A DNA stretch of 64,000 nt from the NCBI RefSeq assembly GCF_004770615.1, contig NZ_RQER01000007.1:310001-374000 (forward strand), read 5' to 3'. Origin of the DNA: Leptospira langatensis. GTDB taxonomy: Bacteria > Spirochaetota > Leptospiria > Leptospirales > Leptospiraceae. Shown piece after piece: positions 16,894 through 26,170 of the stretch; the first letter of the stretch is position 1; the number at the start of each line of letters is the position of its first letter. The notes below the pieces were generated by a model. That model was not told the origin of the DNA. It searched no databases and was given only the letters and a program-made list of their open reading frames with translations. The position numbers and the translations under genes are program-made.

Positions 16894-18705
16894 ATGCCTC
16901 TGGAACCGCAAAAGAGAGAACCAACAAAGATTCTTTCCGATCCAGACTCCTTGATCCAGGAGTTTGTCCGTCCTGGCATGTACCTTCACTTAGCCACTAC
17001 CATGTCTCGTCCCAATGCTCTCATTTATGCTCTCGCTAGAGTATTCCAAGGGACCAAACCGGATTTCACGGTCAGTGTAGCGGGCATCCATTCTAGCGCT
17101 CATTGCCTGGCTCTCTCCGGCATTGTAAAAAAGATCATCACAGGTTTTGCCGGAGACAATTATCCGAAGCCGAGTCCCAATAGTTTGTACAAAGATCTCT
17201 TGCGTGGGAAACCATTCGAACTGGAACTTTGGTCCCTTCTCTCATTAACCCAAAGATTAATCGCAGGAGCGATGCGGCTTCCCGGTTTCATTTCTAATTC
17301 TCTCGTAGGTTCGGATCTGATCGAGGATAAATTAGGAAAGACCGCCTTCCTCTACCATAAGCCTACTCCTGGCCAGGCCTTTGGAGAAGCGGCGGCTCCT
17401 CACCTAACAACCGAAAGTCGCGGGACCAAGGAAAAGGATATGATCCTTCTTCTTCCATTGAATCCGGATATCACCTTTGTGCATGGGGTCGTTGCCGACG
17501 AAGATGGGAATATCGTTCTCTGTCCTCCGGCGGGAGAAGGTTCCTGGGGAGCTCTTGCTGCTTCTCAAGGAGTCGTTGCCACTGTGGAGAAGATCGTTCC
17601 CAGAGGGGCGATTCCTCCAGAACTTGTGAATATTCCGGGAACAAGAGTGCTCGGGATCGCTCCCGCAAGGTACGGAGCTCATCCGCAATCATTAAGAGTT
17701 CATAATTTTCCGGACATCCCCGCCTTCGAAGGTGTGGAATCCTATATGGACGATTATGAATTCCAGATCGAAGCCAACGAGTCTGCAGGAGTTCCTTCTA
17801 AAGCCGAGAAATGGTATAAAGAAAATGTAATATTATCCGGTCACGAGGAATACTTGGAACAGATCGGGGATGTAAGACTCAGACGTCTGAAGATGACTCC
17901 GCCGGAGCATGTCCTTTCTTCTCCAGAAGATCCTAAGACTGTGAACGATTCCGAGCAGACCATTCTCCTTACCGCTAGAGCTATTATCGAGAGAGTCAAA
18001 GAAAAAGGATATAAGACCGTTCTTGCAGGGATCGGCGCCGCTCATATGGCCGCCTGGACCGCCGCCAAACTTTTGGAAAGAGAAGGAATTCCTATCAAGG
18101 TAATCTCGGAACTGGGCTTCTATGGAATGAAGCCATTTGCGGGTGACGTATTCTTATTCAGTCAACTTCATACTCATTCCTCTACCATGTTATCCGATGT
18201 GGTCAGTATCCTAGGCACAGTCGTCCCGGACGATTGCCTGGCAGTCATCGGAGCCGCGGAAGTGGATTGGTTCGGGAATATCAACTCCGTAATGGATGGG
18301 AAAGGGAACTTCTTGGTCGGCTCAGGCGGAGCTAACGATATCGTTTCTACTGCGGATACGATCGTGGTAGCAAAGGCCAACCGCTATCGATTCGTAAGAA
18401 AAGTGAAATTCATCACTTCTCCCGGAGACAGGGTGGTAGAAGCAGTTTGTCAATTCGGTAGGTTCAAGAGAGCATCCTTCTCGGATCATCCGTTCGAACT
18501 GGCCTCTTGGATCGCTCCCGCCTCCGACGACGAGATGGAAGCAGAAGAAGCCGTTCTAAGATACACACTCTGGCTTCCCCCTGACGAAGAATTGCCGATT
18601 GACCAAGAACCGCCCATAACTTCGGAAGAATTGACGGCTCTTAGGGAATTGGATCCCGAGAGGATCTATACGGAACAGTTTATGGTTTACACTCGTTTGC
18701 CTTAA
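16894..18705 (+). CDS. acetyl-CoA hydrolase/CoA-transferase family protein
   Basis: 603-residue member of the class I CoA-transferase superfamily, related in layout to 4-hydroxybutyrate CoA-transferase or acetyl-CoA hydrolase. Two Rossmann-like halves are visible: the first around residues 20-270 (LNPDITFVHGVVADEDGNIV and AASQGVVATVEKIVPRGAI), the second around 330-560 (GIGAAHMAAWTAAKLLEREG, a candidate catalytic Glu in VISELGFYGMKP, and VGSGGANDIVSTADTIVVA). It would move CoA between short- or medium-chain acids. It has no ribosome-binding site of note. It is followed 72 bp later by a KAS III gene, consistent with acyl-group handling. Confidence 0.82.
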   Translation: MPLEPQKREPTKILSDPDSLIQEFVRPGMYLHLATTMSRPNALIYALARVFQGTKPDFTVSVAGIHSSAHCLALSGIVKKIITGFAGDNYPKPSPNSLYKDLLRGKPFELELWSLLSLTQRLIAGAMRLPGFISNSLVGSDLIEDKLGKTAFLYHKPTPGQAFGEAAAPHLTTESRGTKEKDMILLLPLNPDITFVHGVVADEDGNIVLCPPAGEGSWGALAASQGVVATVEKIVPRGAIPPELVNIPGTRVLGIAPARYGAHPQSLRVHNFPDIPAFEGVESYMDDYEFQIEANESAGVPSKAEKWYKENVILSGHEEYLEQIGDVRLRRLKMTPPEHVLSSPEDPKTVNDSEQTILLTARAIIERVKEKGYKTVLAGIGAAHMAAWTAAKLLEREGIPIKVISELGFYGMKPFAGDVFLFSQLHTHSSTMLSDVVSILGTVVPDDCLAVIGAAEVDWFGNINSVMDGKGNFLVGSGGANDIVSTADTIVVAKANRYRFVRKVKFITSPGDRVVEAVCQFGRFKRASFSDHPFELASWIAPASDDEMEAEEAVLRYTLWLPPDEELPIDQEPPITSEELTALRELDPERIYTEQFMVYTRLP

Positions 18706-18777
18706 CTTGTAGCCGAATAGAGCAAAAGATTGGAATTATGACTGGAAATTTATTTCGGACCAAGGGAGTATTGATCC

Positions 18778-19755
18778 ATGGAAAAAGCTAAGAACCTAGC
18801 TTCCAACGGGGTTCGTATCACTGGGATAGGACATTACCTTCCCGAACGGATCGTGAAGAATGAAGAGATCCGCGCTAGATTAAAATATCCTGAAATGCAT
18901 CCGGCCGAAAAGGCAGTCATCGGAGATATCGGTGTAATTGAAAGAAGAAGGGCTAACGAAAAGGAAACCCCTCAGTTCATGGCAACCGAGACCGCCAAAA
19001 TGATCCTGAAAGATGCAGGAAAAGATCCCAAGGATGTGGACTTATATATTCTCGCAAATTGGACAGATCGATTCTATCTTCCGGATCTGGCCCCACAAGC
19101 CTCCAAAATGAGTGGGACATCGAACGCATTCGCATTCGATATTTCTACTGCTTGCACCGGATTCGTCCACGGAGTACAGATGGGTGCCGCATTTCTTTCC
19201 AGTGGTAAATACAAATCCGCGCTTGTGATCGGAAGCGAACGTTTTTCAGTGCGTACTAGAATGAGCGGTTACGGAGAATTCACTGCGGGAGACGCAGCGG
19301 CAGGAGTTCTACTCGAATACACAGGAGATAAGAACTACGGGATCATAGACTCCTTCTTAAAAGACGACGGAGATCTTTCCTGGCTGATCGAAATGGGTCC
19401 TGCTCCAAACCATTATATCAAGAGTTATCCTGAACTAGTCACGAATGCTGCGGATCTCACCTTATCTTCTATGGACCAACTCATGGACAAACATGGGCTT
19501 AAAGTGGAGGATATAGATTGGGTCATCCCTCATCCGGGAACGGATGTGGTAGTGCAGGACGTTTTAAAAAGGACCAAATTTCCCAAGGAAAAGCTCCTAC
19601 TCAATTTTGAAAGAGTGGGAAATACTTCCGCGGCTTCCATTCCGATTGCCTTATCAGAATATTATTATAAAGGAATTGTGAAGAAGGGAGACTTAATTCT
19701 GTCTCCTGCGGTGGGTGCCGGATTTTATTGGGGTGGACTTTTATACCGATTATAA
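18778..19755 (+). CDS. 3-oxoacyl-ACP synthase III-type condensing enzyme
   Basis: 325-residue KAS III-like enzyme that would condense an acyl-CoA starter with malonyl-ACP or a second acyl thioester. The triad is visible: C126 in DISTACTGFVHG, H252 in VIPHPGTD and N282 in RVGNTSAASIP. HPGT replaces the HQAN of housekeeping FabH, a change common in paralogues that use unusual starters. It starts with the KITGIGHYLP-type N-terminus (RITGIGHYLPER). It lies just upstream of the signalling operon beginning at 19817, on the same strand with 61 bp between. Confidence 0.9.
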   Translation: MEKAKNLASNGVRITGIGHYLPERIVKNEEIRARLKYPEMHPAEKAVIGDIGVIERRRANEKETPQFMATETAKMILKDAGKDPKDVDLYILANWTDRFYLPDLAPQASKMSGTSNAFAFDISTACTGFVHGVQMGAAFLSSGKYKSALVIGSERFSVRTRMSGYGEFTAGDAAAGVLLEYTGDKNYGIIDSFLKDDGDLSWLIEMGPAPNHYIKSYPELVTNAADLTLSSMDQLMDKHGLKVEDIDWVIPHPGTDVVVQDVLKRTKFPKEKLLLNFERVGNTSAASIPIALSEYYYKGIVKKGDLILSPAVGAGFYWGGLLYRL

Positions 19756-19816
19756 ATTGGATATCTGTTCCGCCCAAAAAATAGAAACAAATCAAAAGAA
19801 AAGGTGAAGTAGAAGG

Positions 19817-22800
19817 ATGATCGTAACAGGATTCGAACTAAGAGAAAGGCTAAACGCCGAATCTGCCTCGGAAGTGTATAAGGCCGTTCGAAAAGATGAT
19901 AGCAAATCGATAATCATCAAATTCCTTCCCGTTTTGGACGAACTGCATCCTTCTGTAGTCAATCTCAAGAACGAATACGAGATCTTAACATTATTATCCG
20001 AGAAAGAATTCGTTAAGCCGATCAAGTTCGAAAAGCTCCAAGATGGATTCGCTCTGTTCATGGACTATGTGTCCGGAGGTTCCCTAAAGGACTTCATCGC
20101 AAAGAAGCCGATGACCCTTACGGACTTCTTCTCCATTGCGATCCAATTATCGGAAAGGTTAAGCGAGATCCATTCCCGCAAGATCATTCATAAGGACTTA
20201 AAACCAGAGAACATTATCTATAATAAGGAGACCAAACAGGTCCGGATCATAGACTTTGGGATCTCCACTAGGCTCAATAAAGAAGAGACTTCTTGGTCTG
20301 CTCCCAATATTTTAGAGGGCTCCATTCATTATGTTTCTCCGGAGCAAACAGGAAGAATGAACCGATCCGTGGATTATAGAAGTGATTTCTATTCTCTCGG
20401 GATCACCTTCTACGAAATGCTTTTAGGCAAACTTCCTTTCGAAGGAGACGATCTACTACAGCTGGTGCATTCTCACTTAGCAAAGATCCCTGTTTCTCCG
20501 AAGGAAGCCCGTCCTGAGATCCCGTCCGTACTTTCAGATATTGTAATGAAGCTTCTGGCAAAGAACGCAGAAGACAGATATCAAACTGCGAGAGGGCTCC
20601 AAGGAGACTTGGAAAAGGCCTATTCTCTTTGGAAGGAAAACACCGATTTTCCGGCCTTCCCATTGGCTCAAAACGATTTCTCCACCGAGTTCAAGATCCC
20701 TCAAAAACTCTACGGAAGGGAAGAATATATCAAAACCCTTTTGGAAGAGTTTAAGAATGTTGCGACTAACGGTCGTTCCAGAATGGTATTGATCGGAGGA
20801 TATTCCGGTGTGGGTAAATCCTCGCTCGTAAAAGAGATCAATAAGCCCCTTACGGAATCCAAAGGTTATTTTATCTCCGGAAAATTCGATCAGTACAATC
20901 GGAACCTTCCCTTTTCCGCGATCATACAAGTCTTCTCCAGTTTAGTAGAATTGATCCTAACCGAGCCACCGGAAAGGATCGAAGCCTGGAAAGGAAAGAT
21001 CCGTAAGGCTCTAGGCGCAAACGGAAAGGTAGTCACGGATGTGATCCCTGAACTCGAGATCATCATAGGAAAACAGGAAGCAGTCCCGGAACTTGGTCCC
21101 CAAGAGAACGCCAACCGTTTTTATATAGTATTCCAGAACTTCATTAAGGTTTTTGCAAGTTCCGATCACCCTCTCGCTGTCTTTTTGGATGATTTGCAAT
21201 GGGCGGATACCGCTTCTCTGGAACTTCTGCGGATCCTAATGGAAGATGTAACTGTAAGTCATCTTTTTATTATATTAGCATATCGCGATAACGAAGTGGA
21301 CTCTTCCCATCCGTTCCAAGCTCTATTGGACGTATTGGAAAAAGAAGGACTAGATCCGTACAAGATCGTATTGCAGCCTCTCGCACTAAAGGATGTGAAG
21401 GAATTGCTAATGGACAGCCTTCATACTGCCCAGGACAAGATCACCGAACTTTCCGAGATTGTTCATGCAAAGACCGGAGGAAACCCGTTCTTTATCGGTG
21501 AGCTATTGAAGCAGCTCGCCAAAGAGGATTCCGTCTATTTTGACCAAGGAACAGGAAAACCGGGAGAAGGCACTTGGAAATGGGATATCGCCAAGATCAA
21601 GAACACTAAGATTTCGGATAATGTTGTCGAACTTCTCATCAACCGGATCCGTAAACTTCCTCCTAAGATCCAAGAGACATTAGAACTTGCTTCCTGTATC
21701 GGAAGTTCCTTCGATTTGGCACTCCTCACCAGGATCCTAGAAACGGATTATAAGACCACAGTAGGAGCCTTGCAAGAGGCGGTCCAAGAAGAATTGATCG
21801 TACCCGTCGGAGACAACTATCGTCTAGGAGAAGCATTGGATGAAAAAGAATCCAATAAGGAAAAACTTCTCCAAGCTGCAAAGACAGTCATGTATAGATT
21901 CCAGCATGACCGAGTACAGCAAGCAGCGTATGAGATCATAGACGAGGATAAGAAGAAGAAAATCAGATTGCAACTCGGTAGGTTCCTTCTCGAAGGTGCG
22001 GACCAAAAACAGATCGAGGACAATATCTTCGATATAGCGAATCACTTGAACATTGGTTCTCCTTATATTACCGAGGCTTCCGAAAAACTTCGTCTCGCGC
22101 AGTTAGATCTCATCGCAGGAAAGAAGGCAAAGAATTCAACTGCTTACAAACCTGCCTTGAGCTATATTGCAAAAGCAAGAGAGATGCTTTTCCTTCTTCC
22201 GGAAGCGAACGAGGGAGACGATCGGCTCTGGGCAAAACACTATGAGATCTGTTATTCCGTATTCAGAGAATTAGGAGAGATCCAGTACCTGACAGGAGTA
22301 TTCGAAGATTCGCAAAAGACGATAGATACTCTTTTGAAATATGCTAAGACTCCGATCGAACAGGCAGACGCTTACAATCTTCTTATCATAGAATATTCCG
22401 CCCTAGGGAAATTCGATCTTGCGCTCCCTATGATCATCAAGGCGTTAAAGCCCTTGGGCGTAGACATTCCGGACAAGGATCACGACAAGGTGACCGGAGC
22501 GGAAGTAGAGATCGCAAACGCAGCCTTAGAGGGAAAGACGGTCGAATCTCTCTTGGATCTTCCTCTGATCCAAAAGCAGGAACATATTATGGCGGTTAAT
22601 CTGATGACCAGCGCCATCCCTACTGTTTATAACTACGCTCTTACTTTATTCCCGGTCATCTCGCTCAAGATGGTAAACCTATTCTTGAAACACGGAAACG
22701 TTTCCGATCCATACGGATATTCCATGTATGCGATCGTGCTTACATCCGGATTCCAACAATATCGAAAAGGATATGAGTTCGCAGAACTTGCCATCAAGGT

Positions 22801-25192
22801 AAGCGAGAAGTTCAAGAACCCGAGTGGCATCACGAAGGCAGCCAATATTCTCGCGAACTATACGACTCCCTTCGTAAAACACTTAAAGTATTCCGAAGAG
22901 ATCAATCATAGAGGGATCCAAGCTAGTTTAGAATCGGGAGAATTCCTGCACGGCGGATATTGCGCAATGAACGACGCGATCAACGTGGTGCTCCAGTCCA
23001 AGAACCTAGAATTAGTAAAACCTAAAATAGATGGACTCTTGAAATTCACCAGAAAGGTGAAGAATAACCTGGCAATCGATACCGTTCTCGCTTCGGCGCT
23101 CATCGTTTCCAACTTGAGAGGAAAGACCGCCTCTCATACGGAATTCTCCACAGAGGAAATGAATGAGCAAGAATTCATAGAGTTATGTAATTCCCACCAG
23201 AGCCCCTTCCCTGTTTGTTTATTCAAGATCATGAAGAGCAGAATGCTTCTCTCCTATGGAGAACCGGAAGCGGCTCTCAAAGAATTGGAAGAAGCAGAAG
23301 GAATGCTTGGTTTCATTTCCGGACAGATCGCAGTAGAAGAACATGCCTATCTATATTCTCTCGCAATGGCTGCGAACTATAAACTTTCTCCTCAAGATAA
23401 GAAAGCTAAGTTCCTGGAGAGAATGAAACAGAATCAGCAAAAACTGAAACTTCTCTCAGAGAATTCTCCCGAGAACTTCGAACACAAATATCTCTTAGTC
23501 GAAGCCGAACTCGCAAGACTAGAATACAAAAACTGGAAGGCTGCAAAGACATACGAGCAAGCCATCCAGCTCGCGAGTAAAAACGAATATTATAACGACG
23601 AGGCCTTGGCCGCAGAACTCGCGTCCAAGTTCTGGTTCTCTAAGGGAAGCGCAAAGATAGGTTCCCAATATGTGGGCGAGGCCTACCAAAAGTACGGAAG
23701 ATGGGGAGCCACCAAGAAACAAGAACTCTTGCGAGCAAAGTATCCGGAATTCATCCGAGAAAAAGGAGGAAGGGATACCTTCCGCACCACCAGGACCATC
23801 GGGACCCTAAGCACACGTACCGCTTCCGCAACGGAAGTATATACCGGACAGACTTTGGACTTCCAATCCATTCTGAAAAGTTCCACTGCGATCTCCGGGG
23901 AAATCAAACTGGAATCCTTATTGGATACGTTGATGCAGATCTCCATAGAGAATGTGGGAGCGGAGAAGGGAGTCATGATCCTGCGAAGGGACGGAAAGCT
24001 CTTCGTAGAAGCTGAGGGTAGCATAACGGACGACGAGATCCGGGTCATGCAAGGAACTCCTCTCCAAGAAAGCAAGAACATCCCGATCAGCGTTATCTAT
24101 TATGTGGAGAGGACCAAGGAAGATCTGGTATTAAGGAACGCATTCGCGGATGAAAAGTTCAATAAGGATCCTTATATCCGGGAAAGAAAAACCAAGTCGG
24201 TCTTATGTTCTCCTATCATCAAGCAGGGAGAGCTGATCGGTATATTATATTTAGAGAATAATCTTTCCGAAGCAGCATTCACTTCGGATCGATTGCAGAC
24301 TATCTCCATCCTTTCTTCTCAGGCAGCGATCTCTATCGACAATGCGTTACTCTATGCTAACTTGGAAAGCAAGGTTGCGGAAAGAACCAAGGAATTGGCG
24401 ACTGCCAACGATGATCTAGCCCTGAAGAATCAGCACATTACGGACAGTATTACATATTCTTTGAATATCCAACAGGCGATCCTTCCAGCCCATGAGATCT
24501 TGAGCAAATCCTTGGAGGATTATTTCGTGATATTCCGCCCCAAGGATATCGTTTCCGGAGACTTCTATTGGTTTTCCAAACAGGAAGATGCGACTTATAT
24601 AGCCGCCGTGGATTGTACTGGTCACGGGGTTCCGGGAGCGCTTATGTCCATGATAGGCAATACTCTTTTGAACCAGATCGTGAACGAGATAGGTATCACT
24701 GAACCGGGAGAGATCCTAAGCCTTCTTCACCTGAAAGTAAGACAGGCTTTAAAGCAGGATACCGATCAAACCAATTCCAGGGACGGAATGGACCTCTGCC
24801 TATTAAAGATCCAAGACAATAATTTATTCTTTGCGGGAGCGAAACGCCCTATTTTTATAGGAAAAGGCGGAGTCTTGACCGAAATTAAAGGAGATAGGTT
24901 CTCGATAGGCGGCAAGCAAAAAGAAGAGACGCGAAAATTCACGACGCACTCCATTCCTCTAGAAAAAGGAATTCGAACGAGTGTCTACTTAACCACGGAC
25001 GGTTTCATGGATCAGCCGAATCCGGAACGCATGAAGATCGGTACCAAAGGATTTCTGGCATTCTTGGGTGGAATAGAACACCTTTCCTGTGCGGAACAAA
25101 AAGAGAGAATGGAATCCTTTCTGCTAGCTCACCAAAACGGAGAAGCGCAGCGGGACGACATAACACTTGTCGGTGTGGTTTTGGGGGGTTAA
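19817..25192 (+). CDS. Ser/Thr kinase - AAA ATPase - GAF - SpoIIE/PP2C phosphatase multidomain protein
   Basis: 1791-residue cytoplasmic signalling protein. Order: eukaryotic-type Ser/Thr kinase (about 5-275; K35, HKDLKPEN 125-132, DFG 146-148, EGSIHYVSPEQ); AAA/STAND-type ATPase (about 305-580; Walker A GYSGVGKSS with K334, Walker B-like AVFLDDLQWAD); a long helical repeat region (about 620-1330); GAF (about 1350-1515); a short coiled coil; SpoIIE/PP2C phosphatase (about 1568-1790; PKDIVSGDFYW, VDCTGHGVPGA, TTDGFMDQ). All key kinase and phosphatase residues are present. It occupies the SiaA place ahead of siaB- and siaC-like genes, so its phosphatase may dephosphorylate the SiaC-like protein. 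AGAAGG precedes the ATG. Confidence 0.93.
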   Translation: MIVTGFELRERLNAESASEVYKAVRKDDSKSIIIKFLPVLDELHPSVVNLKNEYEILTLLSEKEFVKPIKFEKLQDGFALFMDYVSGGSLKDFIAKKPMTLTDFFSIAIQLSERLSEIHSRKIIHKDLKPENIIYNKETKQVRIIDFGISTRLNKEETSWSAPNILEGSIHYVSPEQTGRMNRSVDYRSDFYSLGITFYEMLLGKLPFEGDDLLQLVHSHLAKIPVSPKEARPEIPSVLSDIVMKLLAKNAEDRYQTARGLQGDLEKAYSLWKENTDFPAFPLAQNDFSTEFKIPQKLYGREEYIKTLLEEFKNVATNGRSRMVLIGGYSGVGKSSLVKEINKPLTESKGYFISGKFDQYNRNLPFSAIIQVFSSLVELILTEPPERIEAWKGKIRKALGANGKVVTDVIPELEIIIGKQEAVPELGPQENANRFYIVFQNFIKVFASSDHPLAVFLDDLQWADTASLELLRILMEDVTVSHLFIILAYRDNEVDSSHPFQALLDVLEKEGLDPYKIVLQPLALKDVKELLMDSLHTAQDKITELSEIVHAKTGGNPFFIGELLKQLAKEDSVYFDQGTGKPGEGTWKWDIAKIKNTKISDNVVELLINRIRKLPPKIQETLELASCIGSSFDLALLTRILETDYKTTVGALQEAVQEELIVPVGDNYRLGEALDEKESNKEKLLQAAKTVMYRFQHDRVQQAAYEIIDEDKKKKIRLQLGRFLLEGADQKQIEDNIFDIANHLNIGSPYITEASEKLRLAQLDLIAGKKAKNSTAYKPALSYIAKAREMLFLLPEANEGDDRLWAKHYEICYSVFRELGEIQYLTGVFEDSQKTIDTLLKYAKTPIEQADAYNLLIIEYSALGKFDLALPMIIKALKPLGVDIPDKDHDKVTGAEVEIANAALEGKTVESLLDLPLIQKQEHIMAVNLMTSAIPTVYNYALTLFPVISLKMVNLFLKHGNVSDPYGYSMYAIVLTSGFQQYRKGYEFAELAIKVSEKFKNPSGITKAANILANYTTPFVKHLKYSEEINHRGIQASLESGEFLHGGYCAMNDAINVVLQSKNLELVKPKIDGLLKFTRKVKNNLAIDTVLASALIVSNLRGKTASHTEFSTEEMNEQEFIELCNSHQSPFPVCLFKIMKSRMLLSYGEPEAALKELEEAEGMLGFISGQIAVEEHAYLYSLAMAANYKLSPQDKKAKFLERMKQNQQKLKLLSENSPENFEHKYLLVEAELARLEYKNWKAAKTYEQAIQLASKNEYYNDEALAAELASKFWFSKGSAKIGSQYVGEAYQKYGRWGATKKQELLRAKYPEFIREKGGRDTFRTTRTIGTLSTRTASATEVYTGQTLDFQSILKSSTAISGEIKLESLLDTLMQISIENVGAEKGVMILRRDGKLFVEAEGSITDDEIRVMQGTPLQESKNIPISVIYYVERTKEDLVLRNAFADEKFNKDPYIRERKTKSVLCSPIIKQGELIGILYLENNLSEAAFTSDRLQTISILSSQAAISIDNALLYANLESKVAERTKELATANDDLALKNQHITDSITYSLNIQQAILPAHEILSKSLEDYFVIFRPKDIVSGDFYWFSKQEDATYIAAVDCTGHGVPGALMSMIGNTLLNQIVNEIGITEPGEILSLLHLKVRQALKQDTDQTNSRDGMDLCLLKIQDNNLFFAGAKRPIFIGKGGVLTEIKGDRFSIGGKQKEETRKFTTHSIPLEKGIRTSVYLTTDGFMDQPNPERMKIGTKGFLAFLGGIEHLSCAEQKERMESFLLAHQNGEAQRDDITLVGVVLGG

Positions 25193-25226
25193 ATAAAGGA
25201 GATGTTTCTGAACAAGGAAGATGCTA

Positions 25227-25781
25227 ATGATGGAAAATGAAGTCGTTAATCTGTTTAAGACTTATCGGGAAACCAGCGAATATAATTTGCTAGTATCCTT
25301 CAAGGGCAGGCTGTCCCAAGAAGTGTTGACCGAATTGGGTTCTATGATCCGTACCTCTCTCAGCACGGAATCCAAAATTAAGAAAATTTTTGCCGTATTT
25401 ATAGAACTCGCCCAGAACATGCTGCACTACTCCGCGGAGCGCAAGATCAACGAGGAGCAAAAGGACGCAGGGGTAGGGATACTCGTAGTCCGGGAAAATT
25501 CAGTTGGCTACCATGTTGCTTCGGGAAATTTGGTACTGAACGAGAAAATCGAGTTTCTCACGGAAAGGATCCAAAAAATCAACTCCATGAATAAGGACGA
25601 ATTAAAGTCCTTCTATCAGCAACAACTCAGGTCGGAGAGACCGGAGGATAGTAAGGGAGCCGGAGTAGGATTGATCGATATTGCGAGAAAGTCGGATGGA
25701 CCTCTTGTATTTCATTTTGATTCGTTGGATGGGAAACAATCCTTCTTCACAATCTCCGCATTTTTTACGAAGGAAAACTAG
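25227..25781 (+). CDS. SiaB-like protein kinase (DUF6272), paralogue 2
   Basis: 184-residue kinase with a histidine-kinase-like ATP site: N-box FIELAQNMLHYSAE and G-box SKGAGVGLIDIARKS. In Pseudomonas aeruginosa the homologue phosphorylates SiaC on a threonine and so releases the cyclase SiaD. The SiaC-like gene begins 2 bp after this stop, as expected. The ATG at 25227 was chosen because AAGGA lies 8 nt upstream; an ATG at 25221 is too close to it. About half of the positions appear shared with the paralogue at 13139. Confidence 0.88.
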   Translation: MMENEVVNLFKTYRETSEYNLLVSFKGRLSQEVLTELGSMIRTSLSTESKIKKIFAVFIELAQNMLHYSAERKINEEQKDAGVGILVVRENSVGYHVASGNLVLNEKIEFLTERIQKINSMNKDELKSFYQQQLRSERPEDSKGAGVGLIDIARKSDGPLVFHFDSLDGKQSFFTISAFFTKEN

Positions 25782-25783
25782 TC

Positions 25784-26158
25784 ATGGAATCCTTACATAT
25801 ACAACAAACTAAAACTTCACCAGAAGTCATCTTAGATTCATCCAAAGGCGTCGCGGAGATCATCGGAGAGTCGTATCCCGAGAATGCGATGGCGTTCTAC
25901 AAGCCAGTATTCGATTGGTTGGCAGCTATTCAGGCTTCTAACAAACAGATACAGTTCCGTTTTCAAATGGATTATTTCAATACCAGTTCCTCCAAAGTGA
26001 TCATGGATATTTTGGATCATCTCCAAAAATATCACGACAAGGGTGGAAAGGTCGAGGTCGAGTGGCTTTACAAGGAAGACGATGAGGATATGCAGGAAAC
26101 CGGTGAGGAATTCTCTTCTGACCTTAGCCTTCCGTTCAAAATGAAATCTTATAAATAG
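25784..26158 (+). CDS. SiaC-like regulatory phosphoprotein (DUF1987)
   Basis: 124 residues, the family's usual length. The conserved GESYPENAMAFYKPVFDWL block and the DYFNTSSSKVIMDILDHL block match SiaC proteins; T67 in NTSSSK corresponds to the Thr phosphorylated by SiaB in Pseudomonas (by my alignment from memory). The fold is close to STAS anti-sigma-antagonists. Unphosphorylated SiaC binds and activates the diguanylate cyclase SiaD; here the partner encoded 12 bp downstream is a class III nucleotide cyclase. It is the presumed switch point of the operon. Confidence 0.88.
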   Translation: MESLHIQQTKTSPEVILDSSKGVAEIIGESYPENAMAFYKPVFDWLAAIQASNKQIQFRFQMDYFNTSSSKVIMDILDHLQKYHDKGGKVEVEWLYKEDDEDMQETGEEFSSDLSLPFKMKSYK

Positions 26159-26170
26159 ATTTCCGAGACA

